Shown piece by piece: positions 41,140-51,334 of a DNA stretch of 64,000 nt. Position 1 is the stretch's first letter. Each line of letters opens with the position of its first letter. The DNA comes from Actinernus sp. WN-2022 (lineage: Eukaryota; Cnidaria; Anthozoa; Actiniaria; Actinernidae): assembly GCA_030867875.1 (NCBI GenBank), contig JAOWCC010000577.1, positions 76,069,012-76,133,011 of the forward strand, read 5' to 3'. Under the pieces are notes generated by a model. That model was not told where the DNA came from, searched no databases, and worked only from the letters and a program-made list of their open reading frames with translations. The translations under genes were made by a program, and so were the position numbers.

Positions 41140-44100
41140 ATGGCCACCTTAAACTACCTAGATGAGGAAGGCATGGAAGTCACCATTACAATTGAAGAAG
41201 AAAAAGTGGACAACCCCTATGCCTCATCATTACAGACCACACAGCCCCTCTCCCCCGTGGAGTCGGAGGAAATTCTCCCGCCCGCCGCTTCGGTTCCCGT
41301 GGAGGAAATAGCCGTAGAAGAGAACGAGTGGGCAACGTACGAAGAATTGAACCCTTGGTACAACGAAGACACTACGTACGCGTTCCTCGAAGACACGGAT
41401 TTTCCCCGGGACTACCCGACATCCTCTCAAGAGGCATTTACCATCCCCGAGGGGGAGTCGCTAGAGGGGTGTGGAATAACCGAAGAGGACGTCGAGAAAC
41501 TAATCGCGGCGTGGCCCCTCCCCGCCGAGCTACCAGAAATTAGCGACCAAGATCTTGCTGAAGTTTTTCCCGAGGAGACCGATACCCTCTGGGATGCAGA
41601 CGCCTGGCTAAACGAGATGTTTCCCTCCACAACTCGGAAACGCACGGCAGAACAACGAGGTGGCGGTACGAATAAAAAGACAAAAACAATCGCCCCAGAA
41701 AGTGAAGAAAGTGATGACGACGACGACGACGAAGAAAAATTTGAACTGGTTCAAACAAGTTCGAGAGCCTGTGAAAAAAATTAAAACAACGTGTAAGGAC
41801 TACGAACTGAAAATCAAGACAAGGCCCCGCGCGACTCTGGCTGAGGTAAGTCGAAAGTAAGACTACACTAATTTTGATGTGCTGTCATGACCGGTGGCGC
41901 ATGGCTCTAAGGCTCCTGTTTGGAATCTCAAAGGAGAGGGGTGGGTTCAAACCCCCGCGCGTGGAAATATTTTTTCTTTTTTTTTTATAATTGTTTTTCT
42001 TTCTCTCTCGCATCGCTTACTACAGAGAGCCTCAAATTTTTTTTTATTCATTTATTTAAAAATAAAAATAAAAAATATTTATTTATATATTTTTTTTTTT
42101 TTTAATTTTTAAAAAATGTTTTTTTATTTTAAATTTATTTATTTATGATTTGTTTTCTTTCATGTACAGGCTCTTCAAGACGTGACCGCCGTTATAGAGA
42201 GGGTCCTGGACACCACTCTTGGGACCGCAAACCCAGAAGATCGGGTTAGGCTTACCCTAGACGCTCCACGCTTGGACTACCCACTTTCCTTTCCTTACCT
42301 GATGAGGTCTACCCTCACCCCCGCCCTGGTCATGGCCAGAATTGGAGAGCTCACACAATCCAACCAAGAGTTCATCATGCGGGGCAACTTCCATGTCCAC
42401 GTGTTTCACGTGGAAATACCGAGGGCGGGAAGAGGTCGTGCGGCCCGCTGTTCTACTACCGACTTGGAGAAATTCAAGAAAATTAAAAGAAGTATTTTGA
42501 GGATACGAAATGTAGACGAAATGTGTATGGCCAGAGGATTGGTCACGGCCCTAGCCAAGGCACAACAACAGCCGCAGTACCAATACATAAGACAGGGGAG
42601 GCCCGTGCAACGGAATCTAGCCGTGGAACTCCATCGTCAGGCGGGGGTCCCTATTCAACCGTGTGGGCTACCAGAGCTTAAGCAATTCCAGGAGTTTTTT
42701 AGGCCTCAAGGTGTAGAAGTAAATCTGGTCTCCCGTGCACACATGAACAGCATTATCTACTCAGGACACCTCCCCGAGGCACAACACCGCCTTTACCTGT
42801 ACCAAACAGAGGACCACCACTATGACGTCATCAACAATATGTGTGGGCTGTTGAACGCCAAGTACTTTTGCCCCTACTGTAAGAAGACCTACGATAGTCC
42901 TATACATCACGTCTGTGACACGACATGCTTTTGTTGCGGCGTCAATAATTGTTCACCCCTCCTCCCTGGAGAGAAATGGGATTGGAAAAAGTGTGACCAT
43001 TGCCATCGGTGGTTCAAGAGTGAAGGATGCTATGAGAACCACCGCCGTCGCCAACCCCACCGGACGGGTCGAGGGTCTCTGTACACAAGAGAATGGAGCT
43101 CTTGCGAGCGGTACACCCGTTGTGTCCAGTGTGGGGTGACCGTGGACCATCTGTACCGGAACCGTCAACAACCAGGGGTCCACGTGTGTGGGGAATACCG
43201 TTGCCGTAGTTGCAACACTATTGTCCCCCCGGACCATCTGTGCTACATGCAAGTGGCTGACCAGAAAGCCCCCAGGATAGAAACAGAAACAGAAGAAGGA
43301 GGAGGAGAAGAGGCCTACACGGCACTCCTGGCGGAAGAAGAGGGGACGGAGAGAGCCGCTGTGGAAGAGGAGGGGAACGAGGACAAGTTTCGGTACCTCT
43401 TCTTCGACTTCGAAGCCATGCCCCTGGAGGCTCAGCACGTGGTCAACTTTGCGGGAGTCTCCAAAGTGTGTGAGCTCTGTGTGTCCACAGACTGGACCAC
43501 CTGCACTCAATGCGGCACAAGGAAAATAGAATTCAAAGGCCCCACGGCCCTCACCCAATTCTGCGATTGGCTCTTCTCGGGGGACCATGAAAACTACGTG
43601 TGCCTGGCCCACAACGCCATGGGGTACGATTCCTACCCTATCCTGGAGTACTTGTTTAAGAACGCCGTCAAGCCTAAAGTGCTCTTCCGCGGCGGTAAGG
43701 CTATGGTGGTGACCATCCCCGGCTACAAGTTCGTCATCAAGGACTCTCTGCTCTTCATCCCGCTAGCCCTCAAACAATTCCCCGTCACGTTCGGTTTCCA
43801 AGCAGAAAACCTCAACAAGCTGGATTTCCCCATCTTTTTTAACAAACCAGAACACCAGCAGTACGTGGGACCGCTACCAGACCTTCATTATTACGACCCG
43901 GATTCACTGAGTCCTCAAGGCAAACAAGAACTAATGGCCTGGCACGCGACCGAACGGGGCAAGGGGACGGTGTTTGATTTCCAGAAAGAACTGGCCCTCT
44001 ACTGTCACCGGGATGTGGCCATCTTACAACGGGCCTGTTTAGCGTTCCGGGCTATCATGATGAAAGCGGCGGAGATAGATCCCTTTACCAGGACCGTGAC

Positions 44101-45922
44101 GCTCGCCTCTATGTGCAACCTGGTTTTTCGAAAGAAATTCCTACGCCCTAACACCATTGCGGTCTTGCCACGGCTCGGTTACCGCCCCAAGGATGTGCAG
44201 TCGGCGCTGGCCCTCCAATGGTTGGCCCACGTGGAGCGGCGGGACGGGATTCAGATCCAGCACGCGGGCAACGAAGGAGAGAAGCGCGTGGGGTCTTACA
44301 AACTGGATGGGTACCACGCCGCCACCCACACGGCCTACGAAATCCAAGGTTGCTTCTGGCATGGATGTGATCGTTGTAACCACCAAGACAGAGTTCATCC
44401 CCTACTTCATTGCACCATGAGAACGTTGACCGACCGCACCCGGGACAAAGTCGCGTACTTGAAACAGCAAGGGTACCGCGTGGTCCAGACCAGAGAGTGC
44501 GACATCAGAGTGGCCATGGCCTTGGACCCTACCATCGCAGCCCTCGCGCCCATCCCTCAAACCCAGCTTCCACTCGACCCCAAGAAGGCCTTCTTTGGGG
44601 GGCGTACCAACGGGATTAGGACCTACTGGGAAGCCCAGGAGGGAGAATGGATGGAGGCGCTGGATGTGTGCTCCCTGTACCCCTGGGTACAAAAGACGAA
44701 ACGGTTTCCGCTGGGCCATCCAGAAATCCTCACCGAGAATCTAGACCCCACCCTACCCTACGAGGGGTTAATCCACCTCAAGATCGTACCGCCACGCCGC
44801 TTGTTTTTTCCCGTCCTCCCGACGCACGTGGGTGAAAAACTTCTGTTTGCCCTCTGCCGGACCTGCGCAGAAGAAAAGAATCAGGAACCCTGTACGCACG
44901 ATGACGAGGCCAGGGCTTTGACAGGGACCTGGGTGAGCCACGAACTCCACGCGGCCCTGCGCTACGGCTACCGGGTCATGGAAGTCTACCGTGTGTGGCA
45001 TTATTCCGAGTCGGAACAATACGATCCCGCCACCGACACCAAGGGATTGTTCACCGACTACGTGAACACCTTTCTTAAGATGAAGCAAGAGGCGAGCGGA
45101 TGGCCGCCCGGCTGCCACACCGACGCCGAGAAAGCGGCTTTTATAGAGAATTACCGGGTAGCCACGGGGATCTTGCTGGAGTGGGCTAAGATCGTGTTCA
45201 ACCCTGGCCTGCGGGCCCTGGCGAAATGGATCCTAAACACCTTGTGTGGCAAGTTCGGCCAGAAACAGAACCCTCGGCAGACGGAGTACGTCACAGAACT
45301 GGACCGTTACTTTCAGCTCATGATGAGCGAAGAGAAAGAAGTCCAAGACATTCTGTTCGTCCACGAGGATATGGTGCAGGTTCACTACACCGCGATGCCG
45401 CAGCACATCGACTCCAACCCCCATACCAACGTTGTGTTTGCCGCCTACACGACAGCCCACGCCCGCCTGAAATTGTATTCGTACCTCGATCTCTTGAAGG
45501 ACCGTATCGTGTACCACGATACGGACAGTATCTACTACACGCGGAAAGTGGGTCAAGAGGCGCCCCCGATCGGTCGATTTCTAGGCGACATGACGAACGA
45601 ATTGAAAGAAGGCGAACACATTGTCCGTTTTGCTTGTACCGGTCCCAAGAGTTACGGGTACAAAACTAGTCAAGGCCGCACCGTCTGCAAAGTGAAGGGG
45701 TTACGCCTCAATGTGAGAAATCGGGCGACCGTGAACCTCGAGACCATGGTGGCCATGGTGCAAGGGCAAGGGGAACCCACACGGACAGTGGTGACGCCGC
45801 ACGCTATCCATCGCAACACCCAAGACAGGACGTTGCACACCCGCCCAGAGACCAAGACCTTCAAGGTGGCCTACGACAAGAGGGTGCTCCGAGGGTATCA
45901 GAGCTACCCTTACGGCTACTAG
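41140..45922 (+). CDS. POLB: Protein-primed family B DNA polymerase of Polinton 2
   Basis: Exon 1 (41140-41844) joins exon 2 (42170-45922) in phase (GAG|gtaagt...tacag|GCT). Exon 2 alone has no stop over 1,250 codons. It contains Zn-knuckle boxes (FCPYCKKTYDSPIHHVC, KCDHCHRWFKSEGC). Exo I is FFDFEAM, Exo II is AHNAMGYDSYP, and an endonuclease-like insert starts at EIQGCFWHGCDRCN. Motif A is LDVCSLYPWV, motif B is KWILNTLCGKFGQ and motif C is YHDTDSIYY, all catalytic residues present. In exon 1 an acidic segment (ESDDDDDDEEK) leads to a one-base frame change near 41740 before VREPVKKIKTTCKDYEL. That change is a mutation, an assembly error or an unrecognised intron. The gene would replicate the element. 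Confidence 0.92.
41890..41980 (+). ncRNA. tRNA-Ser/Leu-like Pol III unit in PolB intron
   Basis: TGGCGCATGGCTCTAAGGC resembles the A box and D arm of type II tRNAs. GGGTTCAAACCCCC is a good B box about 40 bp later, and T5-C-T10 follows 16 bp after it as a Pol III terminator. The T stem has only three solid pairs and the acceptor arms do not match, so it is not a functional tRNA. Confidence 0.35.
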
Positions 45923-46017
45923 AGACAAAGACAAAGAGACTCTAGAGGAAACAATTTTTTATTGTAATAAATAGTACAGTTCCTTTGAGCTGTGATACCA
46001 AAGTCTCAGTCTTTATT

Positions 46018-46284
46018 TTAGTGGAACTCCATCTTGTAAGGCTGGAGTCTTGGATGCTTGCGCAGGAATCCTTCCCAAATACAAATATCATAGACCAACT
46101 CCACATAGAATCCATAATAGGTTCCTTCGCAGTCGCTCAGCACATACTGCTTCCTTTCGCCTTCGCTCAGGTATTCTTCCATCCAGTTCCCAAACGTAGA
46201 ATAGCATAGGTGGCACTCGCCCACAATGACATCGCCGCCTGCCTCAGCTCCATAGAAAGTAATATCTAGACCCATGACGTTCAC
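46018..46284 (-). CDS. Small unknown Polinton 2 protein
   Basis: An 88-residue acidic, aromatic-rich protein (MNVMGLDITFYGAEAGG, YYGFYVELVYDICIWEGFL) with no domain I recognise. It converges with PolB. The 95-bp gap carries AATAAA on each strand. It is the last gene of the minus-strand block. Confidence 0.5.
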   Translation of the reverse strand: MNVMGLDITFYGAEAGGDVIVGECHLCYSTFGNWMEEYLSEGERKQYVLSDCEGTYYGFYVELVYDICIWEGFLRKHPRLQPYKMEFH

Positions 46285-46335
46285 AGCTTGAAGAGCAACG
46301 AGTAATGATAGAGAATTGTGTCTGTATTTTTTTCT

Positions 46336-46584
46336 TTAAGTCTTTTTCTTCAGGTGTTTGACATTCCACCGGCTGATACTCTTGCCTTTGCGCTTGCCCG
46401 AAGTGGTCGTCGTTCGGATCGTTGTTTCGGTACGGCCGTCTTTCGATTTGCGACTCGTGATCTTGCGCACGGTTTGCGTCCCCCCTGACTTCCTCCTTTT
46501 CTTCCTCAATCGGTTCGCTTGGGCGACACGGCGTTGCCAGAGCGCTTGTCCCAATCCCGCGGGTCTCGTTAGGGTTCGTGCCAT
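46336..46584 (-). CDS. Small basic protein, DNA-binding type (1)
   Basis: 82 residues, very rich in Arg/Lys/Thr (MARTLTRPAGLGQALWQRRV, RKSGGTQTVRKITSRKSK). The C-terminal motif SISRWNVKHLKKKT is shared with the protein at 47383-47670. Charge and size suit a virion core protein that condenses DNA, like adenovirus VII or mu. That role is inference. Confidence 0.55.
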   Translation of the reverse strand: MARTLTRPAGLGQALWQRRVAQANRLRKKRRKSGGTQTVRKITSRKSKDGRTETTIRTTTTSGKRKGKSISRWNVKHLKKKT

Positions 46585-46603
46585 GGCGACAATGAAGGGG
46601 GGT

Positions 46604-47347
46604 TTAAAAAGGACGCCAATTTAAAGTCGGTTTTTGGGCGGAGCCTGTGCCAAAAGAGAGGCGGCGGCTACCCCCACGGGGACCCCCACGGGAAAAGGCT
46701 TTGTAGGGGGTCCTGGAGAACGGTGTTTCCTCTCGGCGGGGCGGGGGATCTTTGTAGGGGAGTTCTTCTGGAGTCGCGGCGGTTCGTTTAGGCCGGGGCG
46801 TGTACTCTTTCTTCTTGGATATGAGATCCCGGGGGTGGCGGACGAGATCTTTAGGAATTTTTTCTTCCGCTAGAAATTGCATGAAATCACGGTAGCCGGG
46901 CGACGTGCGGGTGGAAGAAGGATGCACCGCTTCTTTAATCAGATCGGCGATTTGACTGCCCGGCAGGGTTTGCCCGTAGAGTTTCACTTCCCCTTGCGCA
47001 TTCCAGGTAATTTTCTGGGCTCCTTTCAACTTCAACAGATTGACCAGCACCGACGCTAAAGGTTTGCTGGAGGGGGGTACGCGTCGCAAAGCGCCCCTTT
47101 GGCTCTGGGTTAACACTTTGGCCGCCACGGCCATGAAGGGGCTAGGCTCAATGGTTTCACGACGCCGGACGTATTTCTGGAGTAAATCTTGAAACTGGTC
47201 GGCGTTTGCAGGTTTCTCTGGGGTTTCTAGGAACTGCGCCATGGCCTTTTGGTACTGACTGAGCACTTTAACCCCTTTGGTCGTGTCCACGCGAAGCTGT
47301 TGTTCCAACCACCGCATAGACTCTTCCGGTACCAAGACCATGCGCAT
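46604..47347 (-). CDS. Conserved Polinton protein A, intact
   Basis: About 247 residues from MRMVLVPEESMRWLEQ. An upstream in-frame Met exists, but this start matches the Polinton 1 homologue and clears the neighbouring gene. It has a helical N-terminus, a central NLLKLKGAQKITWNAQGEV and GSQIADLIKEAV, and a Pro/Arg/Gly-rich C-terminus ending LNWRPF. It is homologous to the broken gene at 8997-9746. Its function is unknown. Confidence 0.65.
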   Translation of the reverse strand: MRMVLVPEESMRWLEQQLRVDTTKGVKVLSQYQKAMAQFLETPEKPANADQFQDLLQKYVRRRETIEPSPFMAVAAKVLTQSQRGALRRVPPSSKPLASVLVNLLKLKGAQKITWNAQGEVKLYGQTLPGSQIADLIKEAVHPSSTRTSPGYRDFMQFLAEEKIPKDLVRHPRDLISKKKEYTPRPKRTAATPEELPYKDPPPRREETPFSRTPYKAFSRGGPRGGSRRLSFGTGSAQKPTLNWRPF

Positions 47348-47382
47348 AGGGTTCTTCCCCGTGGCGGCCGCCTCGGCCTCTT

Positions 47383-47670
47383 TCATCGCTTTTTTCGTTT
47401 GTGTCGCTTCACTGACCATCGCGTCACGGAAATTCCTACTGGGGCTGCTGGAGGGTGGTGTGGGGCCCGCTTCCTTTTCCCTGTCTGGGATTTCTTCTTG
47501 GGCGGCCGCGTCTTATACTTTCTTCGGATTTGCTTCGCCGCCCGCACGGGCCTGCTGACTTTTTTTCCCGGTACGGTTTTCGTAGGCGGGCTAAAAACAA
47601 CTGCCACCGGGCCGGATCCGTACCCGCGGGCGCCGGCAAGTTGCGGATTGGTTGGACCATTCAGGACCAA
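47383..47670 (-). CDS. Small basic protein, DNA-binding type (2)
   Basis: 95 residues rich in Lys/Arg/Pro (VPGKKVSRPVRAAKQIRRKY) ending ISVTRWSVKRHKRKKR. The RW(N/S)VK(H/R)xK(K/R)K terminus repeats that of 46336-46584. Its ATG overlaps the end of protein B by 10 bp. It is a probable core protein, by charge only. Confidence 0.5.
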   Translation of the reverse strand: MVLNGPTNPQLAGARGYGSGPVAVVFSPPTKTVPGKKVSRPVRAAKQIRRKYKTRPPKKKSQTGKRKRAPHHPPAAPVGISVTRWSVKRHKRKKR

Positions 47671-48266
47671 ATATAAGGTTGACTCAGTTCTCGGGCGTAC
47701 TCTTCCGGGGAAGGGTATTTTGTCGTCGGGTAGCCTGGAGCCCTGTACCCTCTGGCTTGTTCCAACTCTTTCTTGACCCTTAAACTTAACCCTCTACGGA
47801 ACAACGACCCCTCTGGCGCAACGTACCCTCCGGCTTGCTCCAGAGCTTTCTTGACTCCGTAGCCTACGCCTCCACTGATAGCGCCAGCGGCCACGGCTTT
47901 GCCAGCAAGAACGGCGGCGGCAATGAGGGCAGCGGTCGTGAAAATGAACCCTCCTCGCTGGCCCACGGCCTTTTTAAGCTTGGCTTTCTGCAACGCTGTC
48001 GAGGAGGAGAGCAGAATCCTTTTCCTCACGGCCGGCGGCAGGGCTTTGTTGGCTATTTTTCGAAGTTTCGCCTTGATGGGGGCAAAAATTTTCTTCGCAC
48101 GGGCGCCTATCGGAAAAGTCCCGAGCAAGGCGTTGTGCACCACTTCGCTGACGGCGTTGATTTGATGTTGACTCGCGGCCCGGATGAGTTTCTTTTTCTG
48201 ACCGAGATCCGCTTTGGCAAATTGACGGAGGAACGTGGCGCTGCGTTGAAGCAAGGGGGAGGCCAT
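47661..48266 (-). CDS. Conserved Polinton protein B, long form
   Basis: About 201 residues from MASPLLQRSATFLRQF. The N-terminal 100 residues match the Polinton 1 protein at 9746-10069 (HQINAVSEVVHNALLGTFPI, PPAVRKRILL). A hydrophobic Ala/Gly segment follows (FIFTTAALIAAAVLAGKAVA), then a duplicated KKALEQAGGYVAPE / KKELEQARGYRAPG unit. It may be membrane-associated. Its function is unknown. Confidence 0.6.
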   Translation of the reverse strand: MASPLLQRSATFLRQFAKADLGQKKKLIRAASQHQINAVSEVVHNALLGTFPIGARAKKIFAPIKAKLRKIANKALPPAVRKRILLSSSTALQKAKLKKAVGQRGGFIFTTAALIAAAVLAGKAVAAGAISGGVGYGVKKALEQAGGYVAPEGSLFRRGLSLRVKKELEQARGYRAPGYPTTKYPSPEEYARELSQPYIWS

Positions 48267-48340
48267 CACCACAACTGAACGGATTCCCTGGGGGGCTTAG
48301 CCTATAAAGTTAATCCAATCCACTTTGTTCCCTTCGCCAC

Positions 48341-48886
48341 TCAGGACCTTGAAAAAGGGGGATGGAAGGTTGTTTTGCTGTTGGGCCTTTTCCACACCGC
48401 CCCACGAAGTGATTGGGATGGGGCGCGGCCCTTTGTTTTTTTCACTCTTTTAACCGTCTTCTTCTTCTTGGAGCCTCCGCGTTGTTGTTGTAGTATCTTT
48501 TTGGCGACGGGGATCATCCATCTGGGGTTTCCTCGTTGTTTATACATCGTTTTGACGACGGGTTTCAGAGCGTCAAGGCTAGGTTTTATCATGGGGGTAA
48601 TTTCCTTCTTCAGTTTCGCCCAAAGTACCGCCCCCTTTTGATCCTCCTCCAGCACGTAGGCGTGATGCTGTTTCCCCTCCTCTGAGAAAATATTCGTGCG
48701 CAATCGGATTTGGGGCGGGGTCCGAGGGTGCAAATCGAAGAGGAGATAGCCAAAGGGGCGTTGGGTAGCGTCTTGGTAGGCCCGCATCACTGCCGGTACT
48801 TGCCCCGGAAAGGCCTGCTCAGCCAATTTCCGGACTTGCAACGAATCCCGGGCGTGTTTACCCATGCCTGCGACCGTAGCCATCAA
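48341..48886 (-). pseudogene. ATP: Packaging ATPase, N-terminal ATP-binding half deleted
   Basis: Residues from ARDSLQVRKLAEQAFPGQV to FGYLLFDLHPRTPPQIRLRT align with the last third of the Polinton 1 ATPase (SPRDSSQVNHL... HGYLFCDLKP). No Walker A or Walker B is present here or elsewhere in Polinton 2. A longer basic tail (LKPVVKTMYKQRGNPRWM) follows. Immediately upstream, the expected major capsid and protease genes are also absent, so one internal deletion ending near 48886 may have removed all three. The Met at 48886 or 48883 is only a formal start. Confidence 0.7.
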
Positions 48887-48973
48887 TAACCAACGTCAAA
48901 GATATCTCTCGCAACACGTGCACGCTTGACGGTCGTTGAAGGAATGAGAGGGAGAGCCTGTTTTTTCTTTCTT

Positions 48974-49501
48974 TTATTCTTGTTGGCCGCGGGCCGTGCC
49001 ACGGGCCGTGCCGGTTTTCCTTTTCGGCGACACCCCGGCTATCTTTTCCAGGCCTTGGATCAACTTTTTACTGGTTTTCTTGCCGAGCACACGGGCCGCC
49101 CCTTGACTCGTGTCCTTCACGATTTGCTTCACCACCCTCTTGCCAAATTTCTTTTTCAGATGAGCGAGAATCTTTTGTCCTCCTTTTTTAGCCACCGCTC
49201 CCGCGACGGTACCGGCCAGCGCTTTGCCCGCCATGGCGGCCAAAGGAGCTAGCGCTAAGGGCAAGAGCCCACCCTTTTGATTCTTGACCGGTCCGTAGCC
49301 GCCGAGTTCATTCCAACGGATAGGGATGAGTCCCCCGCCGCCTTGCTGCCCCCGACCCCCCTGGAAGACAGGAATGGAGGTGGGCGTGCGTTGAGGGCTG
49401 GAGGCGTGGGCATGGAACACAGGTATCGAAGACCCTCCGCCAACCACGTCCCCCATAGATGGCAACGGTGCCATAGTCCCCGTAGACGGTCCATAATTCA
49501 T
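48974..49501 (-). CDS. Virion-type protein with IPVF motifs and amphipathic helix
   Basis: 175 residues. Two related boxes (SSIPVFHAHASSPQ and TSIPVFQGGRGQQGG) precede a hydrophobic helix (GLLPLALAPLAAMAGKALAG) and a Lys-rich tail with KTGTARGTARGQQE. It matches the layout of the Polinton 1 protein at 6614-7063 and the same position after the minor capsid gene. It overlaps that gene by ATGA. The adenain-like protease that would process it is missing from this element. Confidence 0.55.
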   Translation of the reverse strand: MNYGPSTGTMAPLPSMGDVVGGGSSIPVFHAHASSPQRTPTSIPVFQGGRGQQGGGGLIPIRWNELGGYGPVKNQKGGLLPLALAPLAAMAGKALAGTVAGAVAKKGGQKILAHLKKKFGKRVVKQIVKDTSQGAARVLGKKTSKKLIQGLEKIAGVSPKRKTGTARGTARGQQE

Positions 49502-50832
49502 CCTTTCATTTTCAGAGTGCGCTTCACAAATTCCAATGTCGCCACCACGGTCGCTGCTGAGGTGAATGAGATGCGTTGGCCGGACTCGTCGGTTATAAGG
49601 ATTTCCAGCGTGTCAAACACCGTTTTGGCGAGCGGAAAGTACCGCATGACCGGAAAGTCTCGTTCCACCACCTTGTTGTAAGGGACCTGGGCCGCCACGA
49701 CCCTCAGCAAGGGCGCTTTCACATCCCCCACGATATGCGGCTCAATCAGATCGCAGTACACGTACAAACTGCGCACGGGTTGGTGTTTAAAATCGCGGTT
49801 GAGCAGGTAGGGTTTGGTCGTTGAGAATTTCAGGCCGGAATAATAGGTGGACCAACACTCGGGTTGGTAGCCTATCAGAGGTGTTTTCTTTTCCTTCTCG
49901 TTCTCCGAAAATATTTGGGGCGTGTGCCCGTCGCCAAATCCCAACAGCTTGGCCAGCCAAGGGCTCACAGCAAAATAGCTCCCCTTATCGTTGATTTTAA
50001 GGGACAGGTATACTCTCCCATCGACATCTTTGGAGTTCCACAACCAGGACACGGGAGGGATGTCGTTCGGGGAAATGGCCACTTCGATAGCTTTGGCATT
50101 CCCATAGTTCCCTGGGGCCAACACAACGGTCGAATGGATCTTGTAATGCCCGGGAAACAAGGTGGCACCTGTTCCCGAGGACGAGGGGCTCAGGTAGTAT
50201 ACGGTCCGATCTTTCTCCGAAATCGAGGCGGGGACCATGATGGCTTTGTCCGCGATCAACACCCCGGTATGGGTCCCTAAGATACTGGACATCAACGGGG
50301 TGTTGGGGCCTGGTTTTTTCAGTAGGCCCGCGGGATGCGAAGTGGCCTTTTTGGGATCGTTCTCCAAACCGATCATGTAGGCCAGTGGAGGGGGGAGGGC
50401 TAGAATGTACCCGTCCGTCACGGTTTGTTTCAATTCCAGGGTGGTCTTGGCCAATTGTTTATCGGGAGATTTCACCCGGACGTTAAATGTTTTGAGGATC
50501 GCTTGGAACCCTCCTTGCACCAAAGCCCGACGCATAGCGTGGACCAGTTCTGTGACCGTTTCGAAATGCTGGGAATCAAATGTGAGGGTGGTCGAGGTCT
50601 CTTCCTCTTGGCGAAGTTTTTCTTGGATCAGCGTAAGTTGACGGTCTTGCTCTTTAGGGAACAATTCATCCCAGGCGCGTGGAAATTGCAGGTGGCAGAG
50701 CGCCATCTCCCACCGTCGGTCCAAGACCATCATCTCCGGCAGACGGATACGAAAATGGGATCCTGTGTTATTGGGAAAGGTAGCCCGGCTGGCCACGCTA
50801 GGCAATGTCATCCAGATGCGGTCGGGGTCCAT
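49498..50832 (-). CDS. mCP: Minor capsid (penton-like) protein, large paralogue
   Basis: 444 residues, no breaks. N-terminal IWMTLPSVASRATFP, HFRIRLPEMMVL, WEMALCHLQFPRAWDEL, and C-terminal YVYCDLIEPHIVGDVKAPLL and FDTLEILITDE boxes match the Polinton minor capsid family. It is much longer than the 254-residue Polinton 1 protein, with an expanded middle (YYLSPSSSGTGATLFPGHYK). It overlaps the preceding truncated paralogue by 25 bp and the following gene by 4 bp. Confidence 0.72.
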   Translation of the reverse strand: MDPDRIWMTLPSVASRATFPNNTGSHFRIRLPEMMVLDRRWEMALCHLQFPRAWDELFPKEQDRQLTLIQEKLRQEEETSTTLTFDSQHFETVTELVHAMRRALVQGGFQAILKTFNVRVKSPDKQLAKTTLELKQTVTDGYILALPPPLAYMIGLENDPKKATSHPAGLLKKPGPNTPLMSSILGTHTGVLIADKAIMVPASISEKDRTVYYLSPSSSGTGATLFPGHYKIHSTVVLAPGNYGNAKAIEVAISPNDIPPVSWLWNSKDVDGRVYLSLKINDKGSYFAVSPWLAKLLGFGDGHTPQIFSENEKEKKTPLIGYQPECWSTYYSGLKFSTTKPYLLNRDFKHQPVRSLYVYCDLIEPHIVGDVKAPLLRVVAAQVPYNKVVERDFPVMRYFPLAKTVFDTLEILITDESGQRISFTSAATVVATLEFVKRTLKMKG

Positions 50833-51263
50833 GCTTTCCGGAAATGGAGGGTCGCTTCCACCTTAGAGGTTTGTGGAAATGAAACAAGTTTCCCGTGCTC
50901 GTCGGTTATAAGGATTTCGAAATCCTCAAACACCGTCTTGGCCAGTTGCCTGTAGAACAGGGGGGCAAAGTTGCGTTCTTGGACCGTGCCGTTTTCGTCG
51001 CTGGTCCCTGAAAAAAGGACTCTCAACAAGGGGGCTTTCGTATCTCCCACAATACTGGGTTCCACCAAATCACAGTACATGTAAAGCGTCTTCTTCTTCT
51101 GGGGCCTGGGGAAGATCAGTTGCGTGACCGCCATTTCCCAGGCCGAAGACAACTCGTACATTTGCGGGAGATGGATACGGAACCGGGACGGGACATTGGT
51201 GTAGACGGTGGTACTCGTCCCGTTGGCTAGGGTAATGTAAAATTCCTCTACCTCCTCCATCCT
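50808..51263 (-). pseudogene. Minor capsid paralogue with internal deletion
   Basis: 151 residues from MEEVEEFYITLANGTSTTVY. The N-terminal box RFRIHLPQMYELSSAWEMAV runs directly into LYMYCDLVEPSIVGDTKAPL and FEDFEILITDEHGKLVSF, so the whole central jelly-roll region found in the neighbour is missing. The frame is open, so a short protein could still be made. It is probably a tandem duplicate that lost its middle. Confidence 0.65.
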
Positions 51264-51334
51264 CTCTCTCTTTCTCTCCACTCAAACACAAATGAATCAG
51301 GCAAGCGGGACAACAAACTCTTTTATTTCTTTTT

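Noticed and set aside
41735..41750. Programmed -1 frameshift site at AAAAATTT in PolB exon 1
   Set aside because: The shift needed is +1 (or -2), and no canonical slippery heptamer lies in the zero frame.
42953..45934. Long antisense ORFs across PolB of Polinton 2
   Set aside because: GC-rich coding sequence produces open antisense frames. The sense frame has all polymerase motifs.
47835..48278. 147-codon plus-strand ORF
   Set aside because: Shadow of conserved protein B on the minus strand.
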